From NCBI GenBank assembly GCA_016722515.1, contig JADKJE010000001.1, forward strand, positions 930,001 to 994,000: a stretch of DNA of 64,000 nt, written 5' to 3'. The notes below the pieces were generated by a model. That model did no database searches. It was not told where the DNA came from and saw only the letters and a list, made by a program, of their open reading frames with translations. Each line of letters opens with the position of its first letter. Position 1 is the first letter of the stretch. Positions 1 to 8,730 of the stretch are shown in pieces. The DNA comes from Alphaproteobacteria bacterium. Its GTDB lineage: Bacteria > Pseudomonadota > Alphaproteobacteria > Rickettsiales > JADKJE01. Made by a program: the position numbers and the translations under genes.

Positions 1-1
1 C

Positions 2-1414
2 GCCTTATTTGCAATTGATGAAGCCCACTGCATTTCGCAGTGGGGCCATGATTTCAGACCACATTATACACAGCTTACCATTCTCAAAGAGCGTTTTCCA
101 ACTGTTCCGCGTATTGCCCTCACGGCTACAGCGGACGCACCCACACGCAAAGATATTGTTGAACGTCTGCATCTGGAAGAGGGAAAATCATTCATCGCCG
201 GATTTGACCGCCCCAATATCCATTACAGCATTGTTGAAAAAAACAATTATCGGCAACAGCTTTTGTCATTCCTTAAAACAAACCATGCTGGTGAAAGCGG
301 CATCGTTTATTGTCTATCACGGCAAATGGTGGAAGATACAGCGGAATGGTTATGTGGCCAGGGATTTAATGCTTTGCCCTATCATGCCGGCCTGGCAGCC
401 ACTGTGCGCGCCAAGAACCAGGAACGCTTCCTGCGCGATGACAATATGATTATGGTAGCAACCATTGCCTTTGGTATGGGTATTGATAAACCGGATGTAC
501 GCTTTGTTGCCCATCTGTCCTTACCTAAAAATATTGAAGCCTATTACCAGGAAACCGGACGCGCTGGTCGTGACGGATTAGCTTCAAACGCATTGATGTT
601 TGTTGGCATGGCTGATGTTGCCATGCAACGAAGTTTTATTGAAGAATCCGATGCTCCCGACAATCAAAAACGTATTGAAAATCAAAAATTAAACGCATTA
701 CTTGGATTATGCGAGGCAGCCTGTTGTCGCCGCAAAGTGTTACTGGAATATTTCGGCGATACCTGTAACCCATGCGGAAACTGTGATAACTGTAATCATC
801 CTCCCCGCACCTTTGATGCTACCATTGTTGCACAGAAGGCAATTTCTTGTGTGTATCGTACCGGGCAGCGCTTTGGCGTCAGTTATTTGATTGACGTACT
901 CCTGGGGAAAACCGATGACAGGATTCAACAATTTAGCCACGATAAAATAAGCACCTTCGGTATTGGTACTGAATATGGCAAACAGGAATGGCAAAGTATT
1001 TTTAGGCAATTAGTTGCCCATAATCTACTGATGGTTGATATCACCCAGCATGGCGGATTAAAAATGACCCAGTGGGGTGAGGCTTTTTTAAGAGAAAAAC
1101 AAACCCTGCAACTGCGGCAATATACCGGCAAGATAAAAGTAGAAAAACTCTCTAAAGATAAAATAACCACTCCTTCACAATTTGAGCGCCAGGGCGACCA
1201 TGCGTTATTTGAAGCCTTGAAAACCAAACGGATGGAATTGGCCAAAGCACAAAACCTGCCGCCATATGTTATTTTTCATGATAAAACACTGCGCGAATTA
1301 ACCCTGCTTAAACCTAAATCACTTTCTGCGATGTCAACTATCAGTGGTGTAGGTGAAAAGAAAATGGAACGATACGGCCACGTCTTCTTGAAAATAATAG
1401 AAGAACACTTATAG
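2..1414 (+). CDS. recQ: ATP-dependent DNA helicase RecQ (5' end outside window)
   Basis: RecQ is a 3'-5' DNA helicase acting in recombination and fork repair. The reading frame is open from the left edge, giving about 470 residues; roughly the first 130 residues with Walker A are missing. The helicase box DEAH is visible at in-window residues 6-9, followed by ISQWGHDFRP, typical of RecQ. The second helicase lobe contains GRAGRDG at about 545-580. The zinc-binding cysteines lie at about 709-800 (CEAACC and CNPCGNCDNC), followed by a winged-helix RQC region and a C-terminal HRDC-like segment ending in ISGVGEKKMERYG. All core domains after the cut look intact. The family assignment is firm. Confidence 0.96.
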   Translation, partial: ALFAIDEAHCISQWGHDFRPHYTQLTILKERFPTVPRIALTATADAPTRKDIVERLHLEEGKSFIAGFDRPNIHYSIVEKNNYRQQLLSFLKTNHAGESGIVYCLSRQMVEDTAEWLCGQGFNALPYHAGLAATVRAKNQERFLRDDNMIMVATIAFGMGIDKPDVRFVAHLSLPKNIEAYYQETGRAGRDGLASNALMFVGMADVAMQRSFIEESDAPDNQKRIENQKLNALLGLCEAACCRRKVLLEYFGDTCNPCGNCDNCNHPPRTFDATIVAQKAISCVYRTGQRFGVSYLIDVLLGKTDDRIQQFSHDKISTFGIGTEYGKQEWQSIFRQLVAHNLLMVDITQHGGLKMTQWGEAFLREKQTLQLRQYTGKIKVEKLSKDKITTPSQFERQGDHALFEALKTKRMELAKAQNLPPYVIFHDKTLRELTLLKPKSLSAMSTISGVGEKKMERYGHVFLKIIEEHL

Positions 1415-1469
1415 ATTTAAAGATATTTATTAATTTTATATTAAAAAACACAGATTTTATTATAGAACA

Positions 1470-1821
1470 AATCTTACACGTCACTTTCCGGCAAAAATCC
1501 ACCTGCCTGCATATGCCACATTTTAGCATAATGACCACCCAGTACCAGAAGCTCTTCATGCGTACCGTCTTCGATAATATGCCCTTTATCAAACACTAAA
1601 ATACGGTCCATTTCAGAAAGCGTTGATAAACGGTGGGCAATAACAATGGTCGTACGGCCTTGCATCAAGGTGTGAAGGGCTTCCTGGATGAGTTTTTCAG
1701 TAACCGAATCTAGCGCAGAGGTCGCTTCATCCAAAATCAATATCGGCGCATTCTTCAGCATCGCCCTGGCAATGGCTATGCGTTGCCGTTGGCCGCCAGA
1801 CAATTTGATACCGCGCTCACC
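1470..1821. repeat. Direct repeat copy 1 (3' end of ABC gene)
   Basis: This copy matches 2463-2814 in the same orientation over 352 bases with two substitutions seen by eye (near 1536 and 1564). Identity stops sharply at 1821/2814, inside the codons before LSGGQ, and beyond it the two genes differ at many positions. The pattern of a sharp boundary between near-identity and clear divergence suggests gene conversion between tandem paralogs. Confidence 0.9.
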
Positions 1822-2047
1822 AACCTGGGAAGTATAACCTTCAGGTAATTGGCTGATAAATTCGTGGCAATGGGCTTTCTTTGATGCGGTGATTACCTCA
1901 TCATCGGTTGCGTTTAAATATATAAGGCTCAAATGCACTGTAAATTCCCCAATAAAATGCCGTAAAAGCCAAGCCTGCAATATATCCAGGATAGGGCCTC
2001 AACATACGACACACAAAAGGAACGAATTGCTTAGGTAAAGTTGTCAT
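1474..2047 (-). pseudogene. ABC exporter pseudogene with large internal deletion
   Basis: This is a collapsed paralog of the ABC exporter at 2467-4239. Reading from an ATG at 2047, the first 45 codons (MTTLPKQFVPF..., ending ...FEPYIFK) align with the N-terminus of the intact copy (METLPKHLLPF...). A stop follows at once, and from about 1920 another frame resumes at NATDDEV, matching residues about 445 onward of the paralog. About 400 codons, covering most of the membrane domain and the Walker A half of the ATPase domain, are therefore missing. The rest keeps LSGGQ, Walker B ILILDE and the H-loop. Without Walker A and the transmembrane helices it cannot be a working transporter. Its last 352 bases are almost identical to the intact gene. 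Confidence 0.85.
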
Positions 2048-2133
2048 GATCTTAATAAAAAATATCCGCTCAATCCCTAAGATTACAGGCCTTCATCACA
2101 CTTGCCAAGAAATTATTCATTGATTCTTAAAGA

Positions 2134-2268
2134 GGATATGATATCCTGAGCACCAGACGGGACAGTGAGTTTAACCCACTATCCCTGGGTTCGAATAGCT
2201 AACTCAGCACGCTGAGTAACCACTCAAGTAACCGCAGAACTAGTTCTAGTAGTTCTGCGGTTTTTTCT
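2134..2268 (+). ncRNA. Candidate structured small RNA with terminator
   Basis: The stretch lies in a 419-base gap and holds consecutive inverted repeats. These are a short palindrome GGATATGATATCC at 2134-2146, a stem-loop from GGGACAGTG to CACTATCCC at about 2160-2186, a six-base stem ACTCAG/CTGAGT at about 2204-2219, and a strong intrinsic terminator at 2230-2268. Between the stems is GGGTTCGAAT, which resembles a tRNA T-loop, but no tRNA cloverleaf or CCA end can be built. No protein frame explains it. Nothing identifies it with a known RNA family, so this is inference from structure and the terminator only. Confidence 0.25.
2230..2268 (+). terminator. Intrinsic terminator
   Basis: A perfect 13-base stem (2230-2242 with 2250-2262) encloses a 7-base loop and runs into a T-tract on the plus strand. 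No plus-strand gene ends just upstream, which is the main reason to suspect a small RNA here. Confidence 0.75.
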
Positions 2269-2356
2269 AAGTCGTCGATCATATCAACTCCTATATGGGT
2301 TAACACAATCCCGCTTAAAATCCGACAGGACTATCACTAGTTCATGTGCCTAGTAC

Positions 2357-2400
2357 GTTCCCGCCGAAGCGGGAGCAAACGCAACATGCGTTTGCGGAAC
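2357..2400. repeat. Nested palindromic element, copy A
   Basis: GTTCC at 2357-2361 pairs with GGAAC at 2396-2400 around two inner hairpins: CCCGC/GCGGG with loop CGAA, and a perfect 9-base stem GCAAACGCA/TGCGTTTGC with a 3-base loop. The same outer bases and two-hairpin plan occur at 8643-8710. It lies downstream of the intact ABC gene. Confidence 0.6.
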
Positions 2401-2462
2401 CATACTACCACAACAATCTATACAAGCAATATCTGCAATATATTAAAACGCAATTTTTGATG

Positions 2463-2814
2463 AATCTTACACGTCACTTTCCGGCAAAAATCCACCTGCC
2501 TGCATATGCCACATTTTAGCATAATGACCACCCAGCACCAGAAGCTCTTCATGCGTTCCGTCTTCGATAATATGCCCTTTATCAAACACTAAAATACGGT
2601 CCATTTCAGAAAGCGTTGATAAACGGTGGGCAATAACAATGGTCGTACGGCCTTGCATCAAGGTGTGAAGGGCTTCCTGGATGAGTTTTTCAGTAACCGA
2701 ATCTAGCGCAGAGGTCGCTTCATCCAAAATCAATATCGGCGCATTCTTCAGCATCGCCCTGGCAATGGCTATGCGTTGCCGTTGGCCGCCAGACAATTTG
2801 ATACCGCGCTCACC
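2463..2814. repeat. Direct repeat copy 2 (3' end of ABC gene)
   Basis: This is the partner of 1470-1821, offset by 993 bases. It covers the end of the intact ABC gene, from the signature motif to the stop codon, plus four bases beyond. The repeat could mediate recombination that would delete the 993-base interval. Confidence 0.9.
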
Positions 2815-4239
2815 TACTAACGATTCATACCCCTCCGGTAATTGCAGAATAAAGTCATGGCAATGTGCTTTCTTCGATGCCTCAATCACGTCTTCATCCG
2901 TAGCATCCGGGCGACCATAGCGAATGTTATCCATCAAGCTGCGATGAAACAGCGACGTGTCCTGGGGAATCATCGCAATCGCATCACGCAACGAATCCTG
3001 GGTTACGTTGGCAATGTCCTGGCCATCGATTAAAATGCGGCCGCTTTCGACATCAAAAAAGCGCAGGATCAAATGCACAAACGTGGTTTTTCCCGAACCT
3101 GAAAACCCGACTAACCCAATTTTTGCTGCGGGAGCGATCACCACATTTTTATTTTCAAATAAATTGGTGTTGCGCTGATAACAAAAGGTCACCTGGTCAA
3201 ATTCAATACGCCCTTTGCTCACAAGCAATGCCGGAGCATTAGGGACATCTTCCAGATCATGTGGAACCGTAATAATAGAGAGTGCCTGCTTGCAGGTTCC
3301 CACTTCCTGAGAAAAACGCACCATCTGGTTAGCCGCGTTCCACAGACTTTCTAGAAGCCTGCCATTTAAGGTAAGAATAAGCACAAAATCACCTACCGTA
3401 ATGTTTCCCAAAGATCGTTCATAGACAAGTGTTATCACCATACAGGCAATGACCGCCGTCATGCTACTAAACTGAAAAATCCGCACCTTCAGCAAATACC
3501 ATTGCAATTGCCGGTCTTTATCGACCGTATCATCGGTATAACGTTTAACATAAGCCACTTCAAATGAACGTCGCGCAAATAAGCGTATATTGACCATATT
3601 ACCAATACTATCAACCTGCTTACCCGTTAAGGTACTGCGAGCTTCAGCGAATAGGGTGGCATATGCTTGACCTTTCTTGGATAAAAGCCATGAAACATAA
3701 AAATAGATAAACGCCCACACAAACAGCACAACCGCAAAAATAGGCTGCACAAAATACATGGTAACCATCGCGGCGCAAACTCCCAGGAATGAGGCAAGAA
3801 ACGTATCTGTCGTCATCAATATGATCTCAGATATGCCCCGCATCATATCGCTTATCTTATTCGACAGGCTGCCCGCAAAATTATTTTGAAAATACGTGTA
3901 CGAATGCCCTTCCAGATACATCAACATCTGCTGTTGAACATCCCGTTTAATATTAGGCAGCAATTTCATTACAAGATAATCGTAAAACCGAAAGGTAATA
4001 CCAATCATGACAGAAAGCCCAACATACCCACAAACCGGCCACATCACGGCCCTTCCCAAATGCGGCAAATCATTCGAATACGCCGTGACCGTATCAATCA
4101 ATAATTTAAGCACATAAGGCAATAACGACACATGCGTTGCCCACGAAAGCGCCACGCTAAATAACCCCACCACATACCATTTATAGGGTTTGATAAAATG
4201 AAGAAAGAAAGGCAATAAGTGTTTAGGGAGCGTTTCCAT
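2467..4239 (-). CDS. ABC transporter, fused membrane and ATPase domains (MsbA-like)
   Basis: This 590-residue half-transporter of the type I exporter class probably works as a homodimer in the inner membrane. The N-terminal domain, about residues 15-320, carries about six hydrophobic segments. The ATPase domain has Walker A GFSGSGKT at 378-385, a Q-loop at MIPQD, the signature LSGGQ at 482-486, Walker B ILILDEATS at 502-510 and the switch histidine at 538. All catalytic residues are present. The substrate cannot be read from sequence; lipid or peptide export are both possible. It sits 420 bases from a collapsed paralog on the same strand, so an ancestral tandem pair, possibly a heterodimer, is likely. 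Confidence 0.9.
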   Translation of the reverse strand: METLPKHLLPFFLHFIKPYKWYVVGLFSVALSWATHVSLLPYVLKLLIDTVTAYSNDLPHLGRAVMWPVCGYVGLSVMIGITFRFYDYLVMKLLPNIKRDVQQQMLMYLEGHSYTYFQNNFAGSLSNKISDMMRGISEIILMTTDTFLASFLGVCAAMVTMYFVQPIFAVVLFVWAFIYFYVSWLLSKKGQAYATLFAEARSTLTGKQVDSIGNMVNIRLFARRSFEVAYVKRYTDDTVDKDRQLQWYLLKVRIFQFSSMTAVIACMVITLVYERSLGNITVGDFVLILTLNGRLLESLWNAANQMVRFSQEVGTCKQALSIITVPHDLEDVPNAPALLVSKGRIEFDQVTFCYQRNTNLFENKNVVIAPAAKIGLVGFSGSGKTTFVHLILRFFDVESGRILIDGQDIANVTQDSLRDAIAMIPQDTSLFHRSLMDNIRYGRPDATDEDVIEASKKAHCHDFILQLPEGYESLVGERGIKLSGGQRQRIAIARAMLKNAPILILDEATSALDSVTEKLIQEALHTLMQGRTTIVIAHRLSTLSEMDRILVFDKGHIIEDGTHEELLVLGGHYAKMWHMQAGGFLPESDV

Positions 4240-4552
4240 GAAGTACCGTGTGATTGTGGTTTAGTTTATTTTAAAGAACAAATGTTTATAATAGGTTCAT
4301 AGGTCGGGAGGATAGCACATAAGTGACATCCCCAGTTAGCTAAAACGATCTTAGAGTTTCCAATATCTCTAGAATCCGTTTTAATAACAGGAGGGCTAGT
4401 TTGAGTAACCCTGCTGCTCTTTTTCGAACTGGCTTCAACATTCTGAATTTATATAATAGCCATTTATCCTTCCCACACCCTAATTAACCATTTATCTTTC
4501 CAAAATTTCGCTTATGCTCATCACTACGCATACACGGCAAAAGAGTCAGCCC
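4240..4552. other. Intergenic gap, AT-rich
   Basis: This is the divergent spacer between the ABC gene and the racemase-like gene. I see no open frame, hairpin or repeat that stands out. It presumably holds the promoters of both genes, but no hexamers are convincing. Confidence 0.5.
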
Positions 4553-5266
4553 ATGAACACACCCATGAAAACCATTGGCCTTATCGGTGGCACCAGTTGG
4601 CCATCTACTATTGAATATTACAGGCTTCTTAATCACATGACGGCCACTGCGCTAGGAGATTCACACTCAGCCAGGCTTATTTTATATAGTATCGATTATC
4701 AACCGATTAAAAGCCGTTACCGCGATCATTGGCACGAAATTCCTGCCTTATTGAAGGCCGAGTTTCAGTCTGCATTGGCATTAAGACCTGACTGCCTGAT
4801 TCTCTGTAATAACACCCTCCACAAAGCCTATGATCAGATTGCTGCCGAACTCAATATAAGCATTCCTTTTTTTCATGCGCTTGATTTAACCGCACAATCC
4901 ATGCACAAACAGGGACATAAGCGCCTGTTATTGCTTGCTACCCAGGCAAGTATGGAAGATCCCTATTTTTCAGGAAAATTTGAGCAATATGGACTAGAGG
5001 TTGTGACACCTGACCTTGCAGATCGTCACCATATTCAAGACATTCAAACCAGGCTTGCAACAGGGAATCCTGTCACCTCCGTCGACCAAGCCTATTTCAA
5101 ACAACTGCTCGATCAGTACCGCGATAAGGTAGATTCGGTCGTCCTTGCCTGCACCGAACTACCTCTTGCCGTTAACCAAAGTATGACCGCTCTGACAATA
5201 GTCAATACCATTCATGTTCAATGCGAAGCCGCCCTTCAATTTGCACTTACCTCTGCTAATTTTTAA
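4553..5266 (+). CDS. Aspartate/glutamate racemase family protein
   Basis: The family is cofactor-independent amino-acid racemases using two cysteines as acid and base. Both candidate cysteines are present, in LILCNNTLHK and in VVLACTELPL, together with the N-terminal phosphate/carboxylate loop GLIGGTSW. The length, about 237 residues, is normal. An upstream ATG at 4514 would add 13 residues without homologous character, so the start was placed at MNTPMKTIGLIGG; the ATG at 4565 is also possible. The substrate is inferred only at the level of aspartate or a related amino acid. A VOC gene follows 14 bases downstream and is probably cotranscribed. Confidence 0.85.
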   Translation: MNTPMKTIGLIGGTSWPSTIEYYRLLNHMTATALGDSHSARLILYSIDYQPIKSRYRDHWHEIPALLKAEFQSALALRPDCLILCNNTLHKAYDQIAAELNISIPFFHALDLTAQSMHKQGHKRLLLLATQASMEDPYFSGKFEQYGLEVVTPDLADRHHIQDIQTRLATGNPVTSVDQAYFKQLLDQYRDKVDSVVLACTELPLAVNQSMTALTIVNTIHVQCEAALQFALTSANF

Positions 5267-5280
5267 AGAAAATCATCCGT

Positions 5281-5694
5281 ATGCACCCTTTTCATTTAGC
5301 CATCCCTGTTAACGAAATCACAACCACCAGAGCATTTTATGCCGATTTCTTGGGTTGTCCCATTGGCAGAGAATCGGACAAATGGATCGATTTCAATTTT
5401 TTTGGACACCAACTATCAGCGCACGTAAAGCCTGAAGAAACCACACCTGTAACTGCCAACCAAGTGGATGGCAAATCGGTGCCCGTCCGGCATTTTGGCA
5501 TTGTGCTTGCGTGGGATGAATGGCACCCATTAGCTGATAAACTCAAAGGTGCCCACATCCAATTTATCGTCGAACCTTATATTCGTTTTAAAAACGAAAT
5601 AGGTGAGCAGGCAACGATGCTCTTCTTTGACCCCAGTGGCAACGCCCTTGAATTTAAATCGTTTAAGGATATGTCACAGTTATTTGCCAGCTAA
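5281..5694 (+). CDS. VOC family (glyoxalase/dioxygenase-like) protein
   Basis: This 137-residue protein shows the pattern of the vicinal oxygen chelate fold. An N-terminal FHLAIPV strand carries a histidine, then come AFYADFLGC, a second histidine strand VRHFGIVL, and a C-terminal MLFFDPSGNALEFKSF, where the glutamate is the usual metal ligand. The His/Glu metal set looks intact, so it is probably a metalloenzyme. The reaction is unknown: glyoxalase, extradiol dioxygenase and resistance proteins share this fold. It lies directly after the racemase-like gene in an apparent two-gene unit, which hints at small-molecule metabolism rather than drug resistance. Confidence 0.82.
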   Translation: MHPFHLAIPVNEITTTRAFYADFLGCPIGRESDKWIDFNFFGHQLSAHVKPEETTPVTANQVDGKSVPVRHFGIVLAWDEWHPLADKLKGAHIQFIVEPYIRFKNEIGEQATMLFFDPSGNALEFKSFKDMSQLFAS

Positions 5695-5861
5695 AAACAT
5701 CTATTAATATTTTAGAAGAGAGTGTCGCGTACCCTCAACACGTCTATGATGTCCCTAGTCTTGGAGTTATTCTAATGGGTGATCCCAATCCTGCCGGTTG
5801 GATAAGGAGCATGATACCCTATGAATGATCCATTAAAAATCACGCCCCTTTTTTCTTAAAT

Positions 5862-6981
5862 TTACCCTATACCTTGCGAATGACCTTTTATTTGAGACGT
5901 GATCGTTTCTTTCAGAACTTTCTTAAAGGATGGTTTATCGACTAACAGCATAAAAGCATGAGGATAATCCCTTATCCCGTTTTTATTTAAAACCTCGGCA
6001 TTGAAGAAATCACTGATTTTATGGGATTCGCGGCAATTACAGAAACGCACATCTTTGAATTTTTCTGCATGGTTTTTAATAAAGGCACGAGCATCATCAT
6101 AAGTTTTGAAATTCAAAATAAAATGGGTTTGTGAATCCTGATCCACACTAATGCTGTCTATCCCAAGCGCATGAGCATTAGGTTGATATTTGGACGCTTG
6201 TGTATGGCCTTTTATCAACGGCAAAGCTCCCAATTTTTCAATTTGTTTTTCAAAAATAGTATAAAATGTTTTTGCTAATAAGCTCGATACCTGAGGTCCA
6301 CCATTACCATCGAACACTCCTAATATGACAAACCGGTCTTTATCAATGCCATCGGAACCGATCAGATCGAAATTGATATCTAATTCGGTGATATTATCTC
6401 GGCTTTCATTTATCACAGCAATAATAGGCAAAATGCGACCGATCTCTAATTGAGGAAAAGTAGCACCATTTTCTAGTAGCATATCCATGTAATCAGCATA
6501 ATTCTGTTCTATTATTCCCTTTTCGTTTAGACCATCTGTTCCTACCGATAATTTCTTTTCACTTCCAACAGTTGAACACGTTTCAAGGTCATAGATAGTA
6601 ATCGTTGGTTCTTCAGACACGTATTCTAATTTACTGCCAAACCCAGTAATATTACGCCCGACTTTGACACCTTTATCATTCATCACAAATATGTTTTGGG
6701 TTTGCGCGATCGCACAAATTCTGCACCTGCTTATAAACAGCGGGCCCCTCCATTGCAAGCAGGGGAATGGAAAGTAGTTCGACCTCGGTAATTTCTTGAT
6801 TCTCTGTAAGCTTGGGATGATCTTCAGCTTTAGAATGCTCACGTTTCTCTGTAGGGAGTGGCCAACGATCATCCTCTGGATAATGTTGTTTATGATAGCT
6901 CCCTGTCGGTTGTATAGGATAGATAGGATAAGCTTGATCCTTTGGAAAATGCGGATAAGTAAAATCAAAATCATCAGACAT
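5862..6981 (-). pseudogene. PP2C-like protein with rearranged motif order, frameshifted
   Basis: Two frames together form one gene. From ATG 6981 a proline- and acid-rich N-terminus runs to about 6690; the sequence then continues in the adjacent frame as NIFVMNDKGVKVG to a stop at 5862. Removing one A from the AAAA run near 6694 joins them. The second part has degenerate PP2C landmarks: VGRNITGFGS (SRALGD-like), EPTITIYDLE, TDGL and SRDNIT. Only after these comes FVILGVFDGNGGPQVSSLLA, the DGHGG strand and helix that normally lie near the N-terminus. The ED motif and GDS box are not visible, so phosphatase activity is doubtful. About 100 C-terminal residues match nothing I know. The gene looks more AT-rich than its neighbours. 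Confidence 0.6.
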
Positions 6982-7079
6982 AAATCTATACTTAACAATA
7001 TTTACTATATCTATAATCATATAATATTATTAAATATTTATATTATTTATACCAAAAATATTGATATAATGCTTATATA

Positions 7080-7610
7080 TTACTTAAAATCAACATAAAG
7101 TGCCCCTGCTCCCCCATGATGTTTTTCTGCCTGGCTAACATGCTTTATATACATAGACAGTGAAGAATGTTTAAGCCATTTAGGCACATGGTCACATAAT
7201 CGTCTATCCACATTCTCTGGGCTTGATCCTTTACCAGTGATGATAATCATACGTTTAATACCCTGGTTTCTAAGCTGTGGAATCCGGTTCTCCAAAAGTC
7301 CCCAGGCTGCATCAAGGGTAAGTCCGTGCAAATCCACAGAAACAACACCAGCCCTACCTGCCTGCTGTGGTGATACAGGCCTTACCTCAATTTGACTGGC
7401 AAGGGGTTCATCAGGATGCAAAAACGAGAGCCATAAAGGCTTGGAAGGAACCCAAGGCTTTGCTTTTAGATCATTAACAAAATGGGTCGAGGCAGAATCG
7501 GGCTGATAATAACGGTCTTTGTCTCTAAGCGGTGAAACGCGCTTTTTAATCCGCTCCCAGGCGGTATTTTCGTCATCATCACCTTCCATGGGAGGATAAT
7601 CAGCCATCAT
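7080..7610 (-). CDS. Smr domain protein
   Basis: This is a 176-residue protein of the Smr/MutS2-C type. It has the DLHG motif at residues 93-96, TGKG at 125-128 and HHGGAGALYV at 164-173, in the order expected for the Smr fold, which acts as an endonuclease or nucleic-acid-binding module. The first 85 residues are acidic then basic, with no recognised domain. Stand-alone Smr proteins of this size are common in alphaproteobacteria. It is divergent from rluC with 68 bases between the starts. Its cellular substrate cannot be told from sequence; recent work on the family points to mRNA or ribosome rescue. Confidence 0.88.
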   Translation of the reverse strand: MMADYPPMEGDDDENTAWERIKKRVSPLRDKDRYYQPDSASTHFVNDLKAKPWVPSKPLWLSFLHPDEPLASQIEVRPVSPQQAGRAGVVSVDLHGLTLDAAWGLLENRIPQLRNQGIKRMIIITGKGSSPENVDRRLCDHVPKWLKHSSLSMYIKHVSQAEKHHGGAGALYVDFK

Positions 7611-7636
7611 AGTCTACCTTTTCCCTTATTCTATGG

Positions 7637-7642
7637 TATAAT
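7637..7642 (+). promoter_or_regulatory. Candidate -10 element upstream of rluC
   Basis: A perfect TATAAT lies 36 bases before the rluC ATG. The region 17 bases upstream does not match the -35 consensus, so the call rests on the -10 box and its position in a short divergent spacer. Confidence 0.35.
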
Positions 7643-7678
7643 CCCCCTACAGAAAAGCCCTGTTTTTAAGGAAATAAA

Positions 7679-8639
7679 ATGACGGTTGTTAATAAAGTAG
7701 TTCTAGAAGAAGAACAAGGCGCGCGGCTAGACCGCTGGATCAAGAAGCATTTCCCTGAAGTGCCCAAAACTCTGGTTTTCAAATTATTGCGCAAGAAAGC
7801 AATTACCGTAAACGGTAAAAAAGTCGAAGCCGACTATACCCTCAAAGCATGGGATGTTGTCAAACTTCCGCCTTCTTGTACCTCTAACCCGGCTCCCAAA
7901 CCACTTGATCCGCTGAGGTCGGTTTCTGAGCATGTGATTTCCGATTTTGTCAAATCGGTTATCTATCAAGATAAAAACCTCATCGCCATCAACAAAGCAC
8001 CGGGACTTGCCGTACAGGGGGGGCCTGATATTAAAATCAGTGTTGACCGCCTGGCCTTCAGCCTTAAAGGCGATCATCTTCATGCACCTAAATTGGTGCA
8101 TCGGCTCGACCGCGATACCAGTGGCGTACTTTTATTAGCCCGCACGACCGAATCAGCTCAGCATTTGACATCGCTGTTTAGAAGTAAAAAACCGATTACC
8201 AAAACCTATTATGCCCTGGTTAAAGGCATTCCTGAAGAAGAAGAAGGCTGGATTAATCTGCCACTTGCCCAAGGTACTGGCAGCGATCGGGAGATCATGG
8301 AAGTAAATAAAAAGGACGGACAAACTGCCAAAACCTTTTACCGCATCATTGAGTATATCCACGGTATCGCAGCTTTAGTAGAACTTGTCCCTTACACCGG
8401 GCGTAAACACCAGTTGCGCGTGCATATGGCTTGCCATTGGCCATCCCATAGTGGGTGATGGCAAATATGCTGGTTATGAAGCGATGATCGATGATCTCAG
8501 CGAATCGCTCCATCTCCATGCTGGAATGATTGAATTCGATTCTATTGATGGCAAACATCTGAAGATCAAAGCCCCACTCCCTCGGCATATGCGCGAGAGT
8601 TTGAAACATTTGGGGATAACGAATCCATTAAAAATATAA
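7679..8639 (+). pseudogene. rluC: 23S rRNA pseudouridine synthase RluC, frameshifted near the end
   Basis: The enzyme converts uridines of 23S rRNA to pseudouridine. An S4 RNA-binding domain spans residues 14-62, and the catalytic aspartate is in HRLDRDTSG (D144). The frame ends early at 8458, but the adjacent frame continues IGHPIVGDGKYAGYEA to 8639. The coding break is at 8431-8432, where one T too many turns HMAAIGHP into HMACHWPS. With that base removed the protein would be 319 residues, the length of E. coli RluC. A ribosome site AAGGAA precedes the ATG. Either a fresh pseudogene or a base-call error; the C-terminal strands after the break are well preserved. RluC versus RluD specificity is by resemblance only. 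Confidence 0.85.
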
Positions 8640-8642
8640 CGA

Positions 8643-8710
8643 GGTTCCCCTCCTCTCGGAGGTGGGCCAGATTCATGCTTCTTCAGCATGAATCTGGGGT
8701 GGTGGGAACC
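8643..8710. repeat. Nested palindromic element, copy B
   Basis: GGTTCCC (8643-8649) pairs with GGGAACC (8704-8710) around two hairpins: CCTCC/GGAGG with a 4-base loop, and a perfect 13-base stem CCAGATTCATGCT/AGCATGAATCTGG at 8667-8697. It fills the gap between the converging rluC and psd and may act as a transcription barrier. Part of it recurs inverted at 63235-63258. Confidence 0.65.
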
Positions 8711-8730
8711 ACGCTCCGCAGTCTGTATTT

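Noticed and set aside
740..1245. Minus-strand open frames inside recQ
   Set aside because: They lie antisense to conserved helicase and zinc motifs and resemble no protein; shadows of recQ.
2134..2200. tRNA or tmRNA gene suggested by GGGTTCGAAT and GAGCACCAGA-like sequence
   Set aside because: No acceptor stem, no CCA end and no D-arm can be paired; kept only as a low-confidence structured RNA.
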